A stretch of 64,000 nucleotides of DNA from Gigaspora rosea (Eukaryota; Glomeromycota; Glomeromycetes; Diversisporales; Gigasporaceae), in assembly GCA_003550325.1 (NCBI GenBank), contig QKWP01000805.1, forward strand, positions 19,924 through 83,923, in the 5' to 3' direction. Positions 24,070 through 37,400 of this stretch are shown piece after piece; within the stretch, counting starts at the first letter, position 1, and every line of letters begins with the position of its first letter. Both the position numbers and the translations under genes were made by a program. The notes beneath the pieces were generated by a model, which saw only the letters and a list, made by a program, of their open reading frames with translations, ran no database searches and had not been told where the DNA came from.

Positions 24070-27000
24070 CAAACTTTTTAAAGTAATAAAGGTTTTTTTT
24101 TTTTTTTTTAATTTATTCAATTTTACGAATTATAGTAAGTTTTATAAAAAATAAAGTTTATAAAATCTTATTATAATCTTATTATAATCTTATTATAATC
24201 TTATTATAATAATCTTATTATAATAATCTTATTATAATATTATTACCCAATGGATCATGCATGATATGATTTAAGTATGAAATATAATTGTATAACAGAT
24301 AACACAAATCTGAAATTGTTAAAAGAAATCAAAAAACGGTCACTTTTTTTTCATGTTTGCTAAATTCTGTATGAATCGGAAAAATTGATTTTTTAGTAAC
24401 TGGTAAACTAATTCGATTGATATAATGATATAATCAAAAGGATAATTTTTTTCGAAAGTAAATGAAGTAAATGAAGTCAAATGATCTATTACTCCTTATA
24501 AGGAAAAACCATGATCTAAAATAGAAAATGATCGTGTAGTTCCATGCACAAGATTTTCTTAAATGTCATGATCTGTGCTTTTCCCATTGTTCATTCTATT
24601 ACACATTCGGCCGGTATATACCGACACTACTTCAGTCTACTTCAGGTAATTAATTATGTATTATTCGGCATTTAACAAAAGTAGATTTTTTTGTTATTTC
24701 GTTAATACTAAAAACAGTAATAAAGTTAAACGGTCAATAAATTTAGTTCAAATATATTCTTTTGTGTTACATTTTAATGCATACAAGAAATACAAGAAAC
24801 ACAATACTAACTATATTTATAAAAAATAATTAGAACTTTATCATTTATTATCTATTTACGTATACACAGTTATACAGTTATAGATAGTTATAGTTATTAT
24901 AGTTATATAGTTATAGATAGTTATAGTTATTATAGTTATATATATTGTTATTCAGTTATATATGATATAGTCATTTACAGTATACGTATCAGAAAATCAA
25001 AAACTTTATCACATGCATACATTATTAATTACATATTTCGTTAATGCCATAAACTTACTGACGTTATAGTATGTCTATTTGATCTATTTATTTTATTTAT
25101 TCTATTTATTTTATTTATTCATTTCTAAGGAATAATCTTCAAAAAAATCTTCAAAATAATCTTCAAAATAAATAATCTTTGAAATAATTTTCAAAAAAAT
25201 AAATAATCTTTGAAATAAATAATCTCTTTGAAATAAAAGATTATTTAAATTTTTTAGACAGATTTAGTAAATCACGTGATGACCATGGGTTTTAATTATG
25301 ATTGGTGTGGAACAAAAGTCCAATAAAATACTGAGAATGTTTTTTTAAGTAATATATTAAGTGATTTATTAAGTGATTTATTAAGTGATTTATTAAGTAA
25401 TTTATTAAGTAATTTAATAAGTAATTTAATAAATAAACACCGAACTATTTTTAACAATTTCTAATAATAATAATAATAATAGAAAACGCGCCATTCGTAT
25501 TCTTACAACGTAAACGAAGATAATAACACGCGTCTACATGTGCCAATTACGTCAGGAAAAAAAATACTACTGTAACTTCAATAGCTAAAATAGTTAAAGA
25601 AATGTTTCATATTTAGTTTCAAAACATATTTTTTATTTCTACAAAAGACAACAAAATGTTAAACTTATCCTTTAAAGTTTCATGATTTTCTGCGATAAAT
25701 AATTGTGATAATGCATAAGAAGTTGAATCCTTGGAAATCCTTGGAAATCCTTGAAAATCCCTTGGATATATTTATTACAAAAGTGGAAAACAAAAAGATT
25801 ATAAAAAATAATGATTACAATATAATGATTACAATATCTAATACATTAATACAGTATGATGACGATTTTTTAATTTTAATTAACTGTTAATATATACAAA
25901 AAAAAAAAAAAAAATTAAAGTATTAAAAAATGTGAAATTAATATGAATTAATGAATTCGCGTGTTGTATTCTATTTGCGGATTCATTTACTTACAAAGAG
26001 ATACCAAACCTAGAATTTTGAAACGCGTTTATAAAGAGGGGGATTAAATCTTTTTATTATTTGCTTTAATTATTTTAATTATACGCATAATTGTTATATT
26101 TTTTTCTAATCATTTTTTTTTCCTGACTTGAATGTTTTTTTTTTCTTTTTCTTTGTAATGTAATTAAATGTAAATATATTCTTTTTCTCCGAATGGTTTA
26201 TTGAAAAAAAAATTGATCAAGCTTTCAATGTTGCAAATGTTACAAATGTTACACTAACATGTCAAATCTATACAAATTTATAAAAATATACGCGCGTATG
26301 ATTGTATAATTTTATATAATTTTATATTATAATTATATAATTATATAATTATAGTAATCGTTCATATGTTCTCTTTTAAGAACTAATTAATAATCATTGT
26401 TTTTTTATTTATTTTCAGGGTCTTTTTTGTATAAAATTTATTAATTTTAATTAATTAATTATAAATTTTTTTAGTATTCGTAGATCATTTTAGAAATTAA
26501 GAAATTATAATAATTAAAGTAATTAAAGTTATGTATATACTAAATAATTATACATATAACTTACATATAACGCGTAAACAATAAATAATTGGATACGAAA
26601 TAAAAATTATTGATAATAATATTTAGTTTAATATGTATGTAATAAATTTTTATAGGTTATATACCATGAAATATTATTATTATTATACATCAAAATTTTT
26701 TTCTTACAAAAAAAATTACATGCGATTGTTATGCATTTGAAACTCTAATAGAAATGTCACCTATTAAAAATGAGTGTTAGGTATAAACGAAAGTGTCTAA
26801 GTGTTTTTTATTGTTAAGTAATTAAATGACCATTTTTTTTATTGTTAAGTTATTAAGTGACCATTTTTTTATTGTTAAGTAACTATTATGTGGAAAATTT
26901 GAATTTACAAATTTACAAAGTGTTTAAACAAAAGTAGTCATTTTTTAAAATATATCTTAAATATCATGAATCCTCTAAGAATTGATCAATATTGATCAAT

Positions 27001-27563
27001 AATAATGATTATAAATAAATTCGGACAAACAAGCAAGCAAATGAAAAAAAAAAAAAATGTAGTGGAATGTCGTAAAATTCATAATATAAGAATTAAGGTT
27101 AATGAAACTGTAGGGGTACACGAACATTGTTTGAGAAGCACAGTTAAAGGGATTCCCGGGGCCGTACAACCGTTCCAAATGAATCACCTAATTAATTTCG
27201 CAATTATTACTAATAAATTGTATTGATTCTAAAAAATTTTGATGTAATTGATGTAATCAAACATCTATCAAAAAATACTTGAACAATTATACCATTATTC
27301 AAAAAAAAAAAATTCATAAATAATAAAAATCAAAATAATCAAAATAATCAAAATAATCAAAATAATAAGAATAATAAGAATAATAAGAATAATAAGAATA
27401 ATAAGTGATATATTTTTAAAAATAATCTTTGTTTTTAAAACTTGAATATCATCATATCAATCCATTCAAAAACTCTAAACAAAAATAATCTAAACTTGAT
27501 ATTCTTTTAACGTACGTACGTACGTACGTACAGTACGTGTACGTACAATGAGTCATTAAAATA

Positions 27564-27597
<34 letters not shown>

Positions 27598-29745
27598 GAT
27601 ATATGTGTGAACTTTTTTAAGAGTAGATCCTTTAGTTTCATTGTTATCGTTTATTATTATAACAAGTTAAGTTAAATATATATCATCATGTGTTACTGTT
27701 TCAGAAATTCAAAGACATGGGTTAATAAAATAGTAATAATTTACTATTTACATAACACGTGTCTATCCATCAACTATTCGAAAACTTTTAAGGGTGAGCA
27801 CGAGTGCATCGCCCATTTTTGTTAATACCTCGAGGTAATTGAAAAAATAAAACGTGTGCATTCATAAACAATAAACTTTAGTAGTTTTTTTTTTTTAGTT
27901 GATTTTCATAAAGCATTAATTACTTACCTAAGTAATGTTTGAAAAGAATGTGTTTCAACTTTACAAAGAAATGGTTTACGCCAAAGTTTTGTTCAAGTTA
28001 ATCAAAAGACTAAAAAAGAATAATGGCATTAAAAAATTTAAAGTTTTGTTATATAATAGGTTAATAGGTAAAAGAAAAGTAATGCAAGAATGACCCATTA
28101 TCAAAAAAAAAGTGATTCATTCAATTATAAAAAAAAAACCCTGTAAAGAAATCTGTATATGTTTTTTCTTGTCTTGGAAATTTTCGGAAAATAAAAATCC
28201 CTACGTAGAAATTTAATAATCATAGTGATAGAAACTTTAATATGTACGCAGAACCTTAATAGACTTAATAGACTTAATAGACTTAATAGACTTAATAGAA
28301 ATATATATATGTGTGTGTATATATATATATCAGATATGTATATCAGATATATATGAATTATTACTATACGTACGTACGTACTGTACAGTACGTACAGTAC
28401 GTATAATTCAATACAAAATCAAAAAAGAGAATGTCATTTTTATTCAAATGATTTCGATATTATACTATAAACGGTTGTATTAAATTCTTTTTTTACAAAG
28501 GAAAATGTTTCAGATTGATTTTAAATGGGAAACGTGGCACTGAAATTCGATCCCACCACGTTCTTTGTAATGTAAAGTTATCTTTACATTTTAGGAAGAT
28601 ATAAGTTAGATATAGTATATATATAGATAGTATTATAGATAGATATATATTTTTTTTGTACGTAGATAGATATACGACGAACTTCGACTTCCAAGATCTT
28701 ATACATATAGTTTAAACGGATCAACATTGTAATGTATAAACAGTAAATATTGTAGTTTTTTTTTTTTTTTTTGTTTCATGTTTTTTTTTTTCATTGTGTA
28801 CATTATTTCAAGGGTAAAGTACCCGAATATGATACCATAGGTTGATTAATTATGTACCCATATTACTTTTTATAAAATTAGGTATTAAGAAGTATGGTTA
28901 CAATGCTGTATGTTATACGTATGTACGTACGTACTGTACGTACTGTACGTACGTACGTATACTCTTTTTCAAAAATTTTGTAAATATTTAGTGTCTAAAT
29001 TATACCTCTAAATTGTATTCTAAATTGTATTCTAAATTGTTATCTCTAAATTGTATTCTACTAAATTGTATCTATAAGGTGTGTTTTATAACCTAACTTG
29101 TTAACTTTTAATAAATCGTTCATTTTCTTTTATTCTTTTTAATATTTTGATCATTCTCTATTCTTTATTAATTAATTGATTTAGGTATATATTTTAGGTA
29201 TTGAAAGCTTTTTTTAAAGTAACAAAGAACAATTCTTTTTTAAACCTTTAAAAAAAAAACTGACGACATCAAAAATTTAACTAAATATTTTTAATATTTC
29301 CAAATATTTACTTATTTATATCAAAGATTTTTTTATAATATTGTATAATAATTATATATATATAATATATGTTATTTTTTCAGGGGTTAGACGTTTACGA
29401 CGACGTTGTAACGTTCATTCAAGCCACAGTTTAGCAAGTTCAGATAAGTTCAGAAGTTCAGAAGTACAAACAATTCTTAACTGTCACTGTGGCAAAATTT
29501 ATTTATTGTTTATTCTTTTACAATTACATATATGCGCAATTATTAAGTAAAATATATTCCGAAGTCCGAATATATATTGTATTATACAGTAATTGATTTT
29601 TTTTTTTTTTTTTTTTTTATATTATAATAAATATAATAATAAATATCCCCCTTGTTTTCCAAAAAAGAAATGTGATTAAATTATGTGATAGATATTTTAA
29701 AATATACTTTATATTTTAAAAATATACTTCGCGTTGTTGTTTTTT
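24070..29745. other. Gene desert, part 2, with ACGT-rich microsatellites
   Basis: No gene supported. Tandem repeats include cttattataat (24170-24240), gatttattaagt (25365-25435), aataatcaaa (27335-27410), cttaatagac (28256-28300) and runs of (ACGT)n at 27513-27546, 28369-28400 and 28918-28962. The open frame at 29341-29550 follows a tttttcag acceptor-like site and could be a non-coding 5' exon, but it has no recognisable domain. Confidence 0.55.
27513..28962. repeat. Cluster of (ACGT)n / GTACGTAC microsatellites, upstream of bZIP
   Basis: Three tracts, 27513-27546, 28369-28400 and 28918-28962, consist of acgtacgt units interrupted by cagtacgt. Each tract contains several palindromic TACGTA words. 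Further tracts lie downstream of the gene (31562-31630, 32223-32258, 34678-34688, 36625-36650, 36980-37036). Confidence 0.85.
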
Positions 29746-29751
29746 TTTTTT

Positions 29752-29759
29752 TATAAAAG
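29752..29759 (+). promoter_or_regulatory. Candidate TATA box of the bZIP gene
   Basis: TATAAAAG stands about 290 bp before the start codon, just downstream of a T run. The stretch between it and the ATG (29785-30048) is A/C-rich with repeated atctcaaa words, as expected of a fungal 5' leader. No intron in the leader is obvious. Confidence 0.5.
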
Positions 29760-30048
29760 GACACCATTCGTCGCAGAAAAAAAAACAATCCGAACCGTAC
29801 TCTCAAATACTCATCAATTATATAAAAAAAATTCGATTTTTTTTTTTTCTTTTCTTGAAAACTTGAGAAAAAAAACTTTAAGTTTATAATTATTCACTGA
29901 AAAAATTTATAATCACAACTAACTCAAGAAACAAACGACCTCAAAAAAAAAATATACATATATATCTCAATCTCAAAAAGAGCAATCTCAAAGACAAATT
30001 CAAAGAACAAATCTCAAAAAGAACAATCTCAAAAGAAACAATCAAAAA

Positions 30049-30987
30049 ATGTCTACTTTAGCAACATCTGCCATCGATGCTGGCCATCTTGATTCATATA
30101 ACGGAAATATTTCAGAGAGTTCTCGAAGATTAACTTTACAAGATTTATTACAAAATGAACCAGTACAACGATCTGAAAATCGTCATGCTTCGTCAGTTGG
30201 TTGTAGTAGAACTCCTTCACCTACTGAACCTACACATTCTACAATGATGCAATATAATAATTGTCATACAAGTCCAAGTCCTCCTTTAGGATCACATCAT
30301 GTTAATAGATATACTCAACTACCTCCAATTTCACAACCACAATGTATGAGAGTTTATCCTACTATGGATGTTGATACTTATAAAATTACTTTACCAACTC
30401 CTTTAACTTCTCCTAATCCTGGTCCATCTATGCCAAGAGTTCAATCAGTTCAATCAGTTCAATCAGTTCAATCAGTTCAATCACTTCATGGTTATCCATC
30501 AACTCCTTCTTCACCTACACCGATCACACCACTTCAATTAGATGATCAAACTTCTTATATGAAAACTATACCAACTTCTGGTACTACTCCTCTTTCACTT
30601 TCTGAACGTCGCGAAAGAAATAAAGTTGCTTCTGCTAAATATAGAGCAAAAAAACATAAACAAAATCAAGAAATGAGTTCACAAATTAATGAATTAATTG
30701 CTGAAAATAATGTATTAACTAGACAATTAGAAGAAATAAGAGCTGAAAATAATGAATTAAAAGATTTAGTTGATAAACTTAAAAGTAAATTAGTTGAAGG
30801 AAAAATATTAAAAAGATTAGGTCGTGGTGGTGCAAAATTAGCTGCCGCTACTGCTGTAACTAATAATATTGGAACTAATACTGAAGGTCTTAATACTCTT
30901 TCTACTATAAAAAAAGGTGCAAGACGAAATGGTTATAGTGGTCATGCCAAGGGAACCGAAGCCACACCAAAGAATTCTAGGAAATAA
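30049..30987 (+). CDS. bZIP transcription factor (CYS3/MetR-like basic region)
   Basis: A 312-aa single-exon nuclear DNA-binding protein. The basic region at residues 187-209 contains RRERNKVASAKYRAKKHK with the invariant Asn191 and Arg199 spaced N-x7-R. A leucine zipper follows in register: Met209, Leu216, Leu223, Ile230, Leu237, Leu244. The ASAKYRAKK core resembles fungal CYS3/MetR/Zip-type factors that control sulfur or nutrient genes; that assignment is from the motif alone. Residues 40-185 are Ser/Thr/Pro-rich with many SP/TP sites and may be an activation or phosphorylation region. A 9-bp DNA repeat at 30438-30486 encodes five Val-Gln-Ser units (131-145). The tail (250-312) is basic with RLGRGGAK and KKGARR. 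The first ATG is preceded by caaaaa and an A-rich leader. This is the only clear host gene in more than 20 kb. Codon use is AT-biased throughout. Confidence 0.93.
   Translation: MSTLATSAIDAGHLDSYNGNISESSRRLTLQDLLQNEPVQRSENRHASSVGCSRTPSPTEPTHSTMMQYNNCHTSPSPPLGSHHVNRYTQLPPISQPQCMRVYPTMDVDTYKITLPTPLTSPNPGPSMPRVQSVQSVQSVQSVQSLHGYPSTPSSPTPITPLQLDDQTSYMKTIPTSGTTPLSLSERRERNKVASAKYRAKKHKQNQEMSSQINELIAENNVLTRQLEEIRAENNELKDLVDKLKSKLVEGKILKRLGRGGAKLAAATAVTNNIGTNTEGLNTLSTIKKGARRNGYSGHAKGTEATPKNSRK
30438..30486 (+). repeat. 9-bp coding repeat (Val-Gln-Ser)n in the bZIP gene
   Basis: Five nearly identical gttcaatca units lie in frame. They should vary in number between strains, altering the length of the linker before the DNA-binding domain. 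Confidence 0.85.
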
Positions 30988-31429
30988 GTAGATCCTTGAA
31001 AATACAGTATAAAGAATCACACATATTATATTATTTACCATAATTTACCTTTAAGCAATTTTTTTTTTTTTTTTACCGTCAAACAAACACATTTCACATT
31101 TCATCACTTTTCACATATATAGCATTTTAAATCAAACTCAAACCAATTCAAACCAAGGCTTTTTTTTACATATATACATTTATAGATAGAGAATTTGTAA
31201 AATATTTTTTTGTATGCCGACTTTTTTTTTTTTATTTTTATTTTATTTTTATTTTATTTTAGTATTATGACACAAGAATGCGTTGCTATAGATAAATCAT
31301 TTTTATATACACATTCCTTTTTTTTTTTGTACCTATTTCAAATTTAGAACCTTTTATTACAATTATTTTTATTATGATTATTATTATTATTATTATTATT
31401 ATTATTGTTATTAATAATTTTGATTGATC

Positions 31430-31461
<32 letters not shown>

Positions 31462-34400
31462 AATACAATCAATATTATATATACAGTATTGCAAAGGGGG
31501 AATTTTTAACAAATCTCAAAAGTTTTTTCTCGTGGTATATAAAAAAAAAACTGTTATATATGTACGTACGTACGTACGTACGTATGTTCGTACGTATGTT
31601 CGTATGTTCGTATGTTTGTATGTTCGTATATGCTGCACGTAGAAAAATTCTATTTACCAAGTGTATACAGTATCAAGTGTATACCAAGTGTTATTCGAGG
31701 AATCGTTTTTTTAAAAGATAAACCTTTCCTTAGAAAGAATGACATCATTTAACATCAGTGCAGCAGTGTGTTGGCTATAATAAATGTGTTACCATACTAT
31801 GACAATATACACAATAAAAATAAAAAAAATCTGCATATCATACAGCCAATGAATTTTTTAATTGTATAACATAAATGATGTTATTATTATTAAAAAAATG
31901 TGTCGTTATTTTTTTTTTTTTTGTACTTGAGTAACAATGATATGACATTTAAATAAGGCCTAGAACATTCTGTTTATGGTAACAAACATCCGAAAATAAA
32001 TTAAATCTTATTGGATGATAAATTGAAATATTTACTATTTGACGATGACTATTTAACCAAATAATTCTTACCTAATGATTCACATAATCCTGGAAATTCC
32101 AAAAAAACGATAAAATATATCTTTGACCCTTTTTTTTTTTTTTTTTTGCTTTTAGTTTGATCTATTTATAGCATGTACGTATGTACATATACACATAGAA
32201 GATATAGTGATAGATATACCTACGTACAAGTAAGTACTGTACGTACGTACGAACGTAAAGTACTACTGTACTTATCAGGAATTTTCTATTTTTTTCAGTT
32301 TAACAGTAAATCGGTTTTAAAATAATCAGGTTTTTTGCTCGATATGGAATGATTCTATGCAAAAGATCTTTATTTTGAAATTCATCATTAAAACATTACA
32401 ACATAATTACTATATAGTTTACTACTGTATATAGTTACTACTATAGTTACTATACTGTAGTTACTATACTGTAGTTACTATAGTTTATATACTGTAGTTA
32501 CTAAAATTACAATAGAAACTAGCAAAAAAAAAAAAAAAATAATGTATAATAAATATATAATTAACAATGATAATCATTATTCAGTGAATGAAAAATAAAT
32601 TAATTTGTACAGTATGTATGTTAATTATAAACAGGTTTATTGTTTCATAAGTAGTCACAAAAAAAATATCGAAAATACTGGGGTTTACTAAACTTACAAT
32701 TGCAGATCTTTGTGTCATTAAACTTTATGAAATATCGTTGACAATTTAAGAGAACAGGAATAAGTATTCTAAAATTCAAAGTACTTTAAAAAATTAGGCG
32801 GTATATGTATAAATAACTATTTTAGTTTAACAAGTGTTTTTTTTATAAATCACGTCATTATAACATTAGAAACAACTTCTCCAAATACTATCTCAATTAC
32901 ATATCTCAAATTATCTCGATTATCTCAATTATCTCAATTCATGTCGTTGTTAAAGAATCACTAACTTATTTAGTCTTTCAATTAAAATTATAATGCGTAC
33001 ATTAAAAAAAAATATCACATCATTCTTGTTAGAACAAGACGGATAATTTTCTTGTGGCTTGTGATAGGGTGTTACTGTACCATTGATCATTTCGAAAGAG
33101 ATAATAAGGGTATCAACAATCTCAACATATTAACTCCGTATATATGCTATCCCATAATCTATACTCTTTCTTAAAATGACTATGCCCGTGTCGGTTATAT
33201 TAAAAAAAAGAGTAAACTTTTTACGTAACACGGATTTTTTCATTATCTGTTATATAATATTCTTAATTAATAAAATAAATATCTATCATCACATTCGCAC
33301 ACAAGAAAGAATGAAAGAATGAAAATGTTTTAAACAGGAATAAATAGAGTTGTTCTTATAAAAAGTCTTTGTTTCTTATGTTTCAAATGTTTATTTTAGT
33401 ATCCGATCATTGGCTTGACAAGGAAATTAACGCGTCTTTATACTTTTAAACCTATTTAAATATTTTTTAAATATTTTTTTAAAAAAAAAAAAATATGAAA
33501 CACGAGTTTCAGTAGTCGGAGTTATGGCTCCTAATATTGTGCCATAATTATAAGATATTTACTTACTGTATTATTACTGTATTTACTGTATTTACTTTAT
33601 AAATGAAATTACCAATTTTGATATATTAATTAAAATATCTGCTTTTAATTAATATATCAATAATTTTCAATAACATACCAGATACAGTACAATAATTGAA
33701 TCGGATAAATTAATTGAAAATAGTATAATTATTTAAAATATAATAATGCATAATCTGAAAAAAGCATAATTAAAAACAGAAATTCATTATTAATTAAATA
33801 ATTTTTTTTTAATCGAAATAATTTCATAAGAAAAAAAATGTCGCCATGCATGTTGGCTTGAGCATTTAATACATATTTAATCATTGATATAGCATATATT
33901 ATAATTTGAGCATAACTTAATACTTTTTTTTTAATTAATTGATTAAATTCATCTCTATATAAATTTTTCAAAAAAATGTATATAATACTTTTGTTACCTA
34001 ATATCCATTATTAAAGTGTGTGTAATGTATGCGTATAATGTATAATATGTATATATAATGTATAATACAGTAATATGTACATATAACATATCAGATATAA
34101 TATGTGTATATATATATAATGTATAAGATGTATAATTTTGATACAATAATATGTATGATGTGTATGATGTGTATGATGTGAGATCTTAGGAAATAAAAGA
34201 CTCTTCATTCATTGTATATTATTAATTGTCAAAAAAAAGCATTCATTAAAATTTTTTTTGACGCGATTTTTTATATTGGTTTTTCCTTTTTGTTTCGATT
34301 TATACATACTATTATACATCTTCGATATTCTTTTCATAATATTCTTTATAAAGTTAATTATAAACCCTGATTAGATTAATGATTAGATTAATGTATCAAT

Positions 34401-37400
34401 ATTATTGGATGATTACTTTGGTAAAACAAAGGAGTAGAACAAAGGATCACCATATGACCTCAAAATGTTACCATCTAATTTTATTTTTTGAATAATATCG
34501 GTAATTCTTTTGTTCTCGTCTATTGGCATTGTTTAACAAAAGATTCTTTTTTTTTTTTTTTACTTGTATTTCCAAAATTGGTTCATAAATCCAAATTAGT
34601 ATCATTTTGAAAGTGGCATCACTTTAATCTAATATAACATTGTTCTTATCTATCCTTTTATTCAAAAAAATTGGTTGTACGTACGTAACTTTGTTCTTTG
34701 AGCTTAACCTTTGTTATCAATAATAACTATGACTTCATTTATGTAAAAAACAAAGAATCAATGCAATAGAATCTCAGAACGTTAAATTTTAAAAAAATTG
34801 TCATTCAAACAAAAATTATTTTTTTTCAGTTTAACTGTTAAAAAAATGCGACATATACCTCAAATTGGTTTATCTTTTATTAATTTAACTTTTAACAAGG
34901 GAACTCTTTAACTTATAATGAGTTTAAAGGAGGCGTAATAATCCGGATTTACATTATACTTCTATATAATCTACTTACTTTATTCATCGATTTCTTCTTT
35001 ACTTTATATGTCAAAAAAAAAAAAAGGAACCTAATTTATAAATTAAGTAATCCCTAGTAAATGTAGTATTATAATAAACAAAACTGCAATGCGAGATCTT
35101 AGAACCGAAATTTGTATTACCCAATATTACCGGTAACTAAATAAGAAATGTAAACAATGGTAATCAAGATCGTCGACCGTTACCCGAAAATCCGGGTTTT
35201 AAGTCCCAAGGGTTATTATTAATATAGCATTTTAATACACTTTTTTAAATTTTAGTGGCGTCGTTTAAAAAATTAATATTTCTTTTTTTTTTGACCAGAT
35301 TTAAAATATTTATTTATTTATTAAAATTTATTAAATTATTTAAGATGGGAAAAAATAATTTCAAGGGTTAAAATCATGAAACATTAAATGAAACATTTAA
35401 CCTCCTTAAACGGAGTTTGGTTTCATAAAATGTAATGCACATTACCATCTTAAGAATTTAAATAACATACACGCGAAAAAAAAAATTTTTTTTTTTTCGA
35501 AAAAAAAACCCCAAAGAAAAAAATAAAATAAAGCTTTTTACATTAAGTAAGTAAGTAATTCAGTTCTCCCGCCATAATGCTGTAACGTCATCAACAATAT
35601 ATGTGACAATTTAAAAAAAAAAATGTGATAAAAAATGTGTCAATGCCAAAAACTGTCATAAAATATAAAATATATAAAAATATATATAAACTTTATAAAT
35701 ATTTAAAATATATACATAAAATGTTATTTAAATGGAAATATATATAAATTGTTAATTATAAATTTACAACCCCTTTTATGATGAATATCGGAGACTTGAA
35801 TTCCACTTCTTTTGTTTCATTCCTTTGGACTCTTACTTGTTGGACAAGATAAACCGTTTGAATTTGAACATCAAAAAAAAAAACATCAAAAATGGTAATA
35901 ATTCACTAAAAAAGGATTCTAACATATATATTCTTAAGCAATTAACGTAATGACGCGCGGCAATGAGAACAATCATTTGGTAAATCTTTTTTTTTTTTAA
36001 ACGTGGCATGACATCATTTCACAAATAATATGCGCGTTATCTCTTGTTAATAAAAAATTACATTTCTTAAACTCATACGTACACGTACACGATACGTATA
36101 TTCGTATATACGTATATTCGTATATACGTATATACTTATATACGTATATACGAATATGTATACGTGTTATCTTTTATGAACATATGATAATTGCTTTCCC
36201 TAAATGAATTGATACAATCTGCGCATACGACTTGCCTAAAATATACTTATTAACATTACACGTATTAAAGTTATAAGGAGTAAATATAGATTTTCATAAT
36301 ATATTTATAGATTTAATTGTTTCATTACATGTGTGAAATGATGTAATATTTAGAAGTAAAAAAAATCGAATTTTTTTTTTTTTTGTTTTTTTTTTTTTTA
36401 TCTTGAATTGATAGAAAATGGATGAATTCTATTGTATATATATTATGTATATAAAATGATCTTTTTAAATTAAGTATTATGGCTTGCTTGCATGGGTTAT
36501 AAGATAAACATAATACTTATTTTAAGGTCTCATGACACAATATATATAATAACATTTAAGTACATTTTATTAATAATCATTTCGATTAGTAAGAATCAAT
36601 CACGTATTTCGTCAAGGTAATAACATTTTGTAAGTACGTACGTAAGTACTTATGAATGAATGTACAGTACATATCAAGTATCAGGTATCTGGTTTATTTA
36701 GCTTTTACGTAGGAAAAAGTTGTTATAACATTTATTCGATCAACTATTTTTAGAATTTTGTGGTATAACCTTGAAAATATAATCTTAAGGTATAACCCTG
36801 CGATATAATCCTGTCATATTCATGTAATTTCTGCGGATTATACGTGCTCTTTACATCTGAGGTTACGTCGCTTCGAAATCGGAATCAAATCGGATTATAT
36901 AATTTTCTAAATATGTAATTATGATGTGCACTAATTGCATTCGCTTGTACATATTTAATATGTGAACGTATCTGGTATGTACAGTACGTAAGTACGTATG
37001 TCCGTAAGTATGTCCGTAAGCATGTCCGTACGTACATGTGTGAAATCATGGAAACATGGTGCGTATTACTGTATTCATGTGCCTTTTTTGAATAATGTAT
37101 TGATAGTGATTAGTGATAGGTACTATAAGTCTTTAAAAAAAAAAACGCTCGTTCATTTAATACATATTTTTGGAGGTAAATATACAAATGAGTTTCTGTC
37201 TATAGCAATTGTAATGCTGTAAAATGCAGGAAATGTGATTTTGATTAGGATATTTTTAAATTATACTTTAATGTACTTACAAAAAGGAGCGATAAGATAT
37301 TTAGGTAATTTAGGTAATTTAGGTAATTTAGGGTAATTACTATAATGATATGTGAAAATTAGGAATATATAAGTTAGAATGCAAAAATAAATATGTACTA

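Noticed and set aside
27005-27226. A 73-codon frame in the desert with a short GC-richer patch (27155-27180)
   Set aside because: No domain, no splice support, and an antisense frame overlaps it; probably chance.
29341-29550. Coding exon upstream of the bZIP gene
   Set aside because: An acceptor-like tttttcag precedes it, but the product has no motif and no in-frame link to the bZIP ATG; at most a non-coding leader exon.
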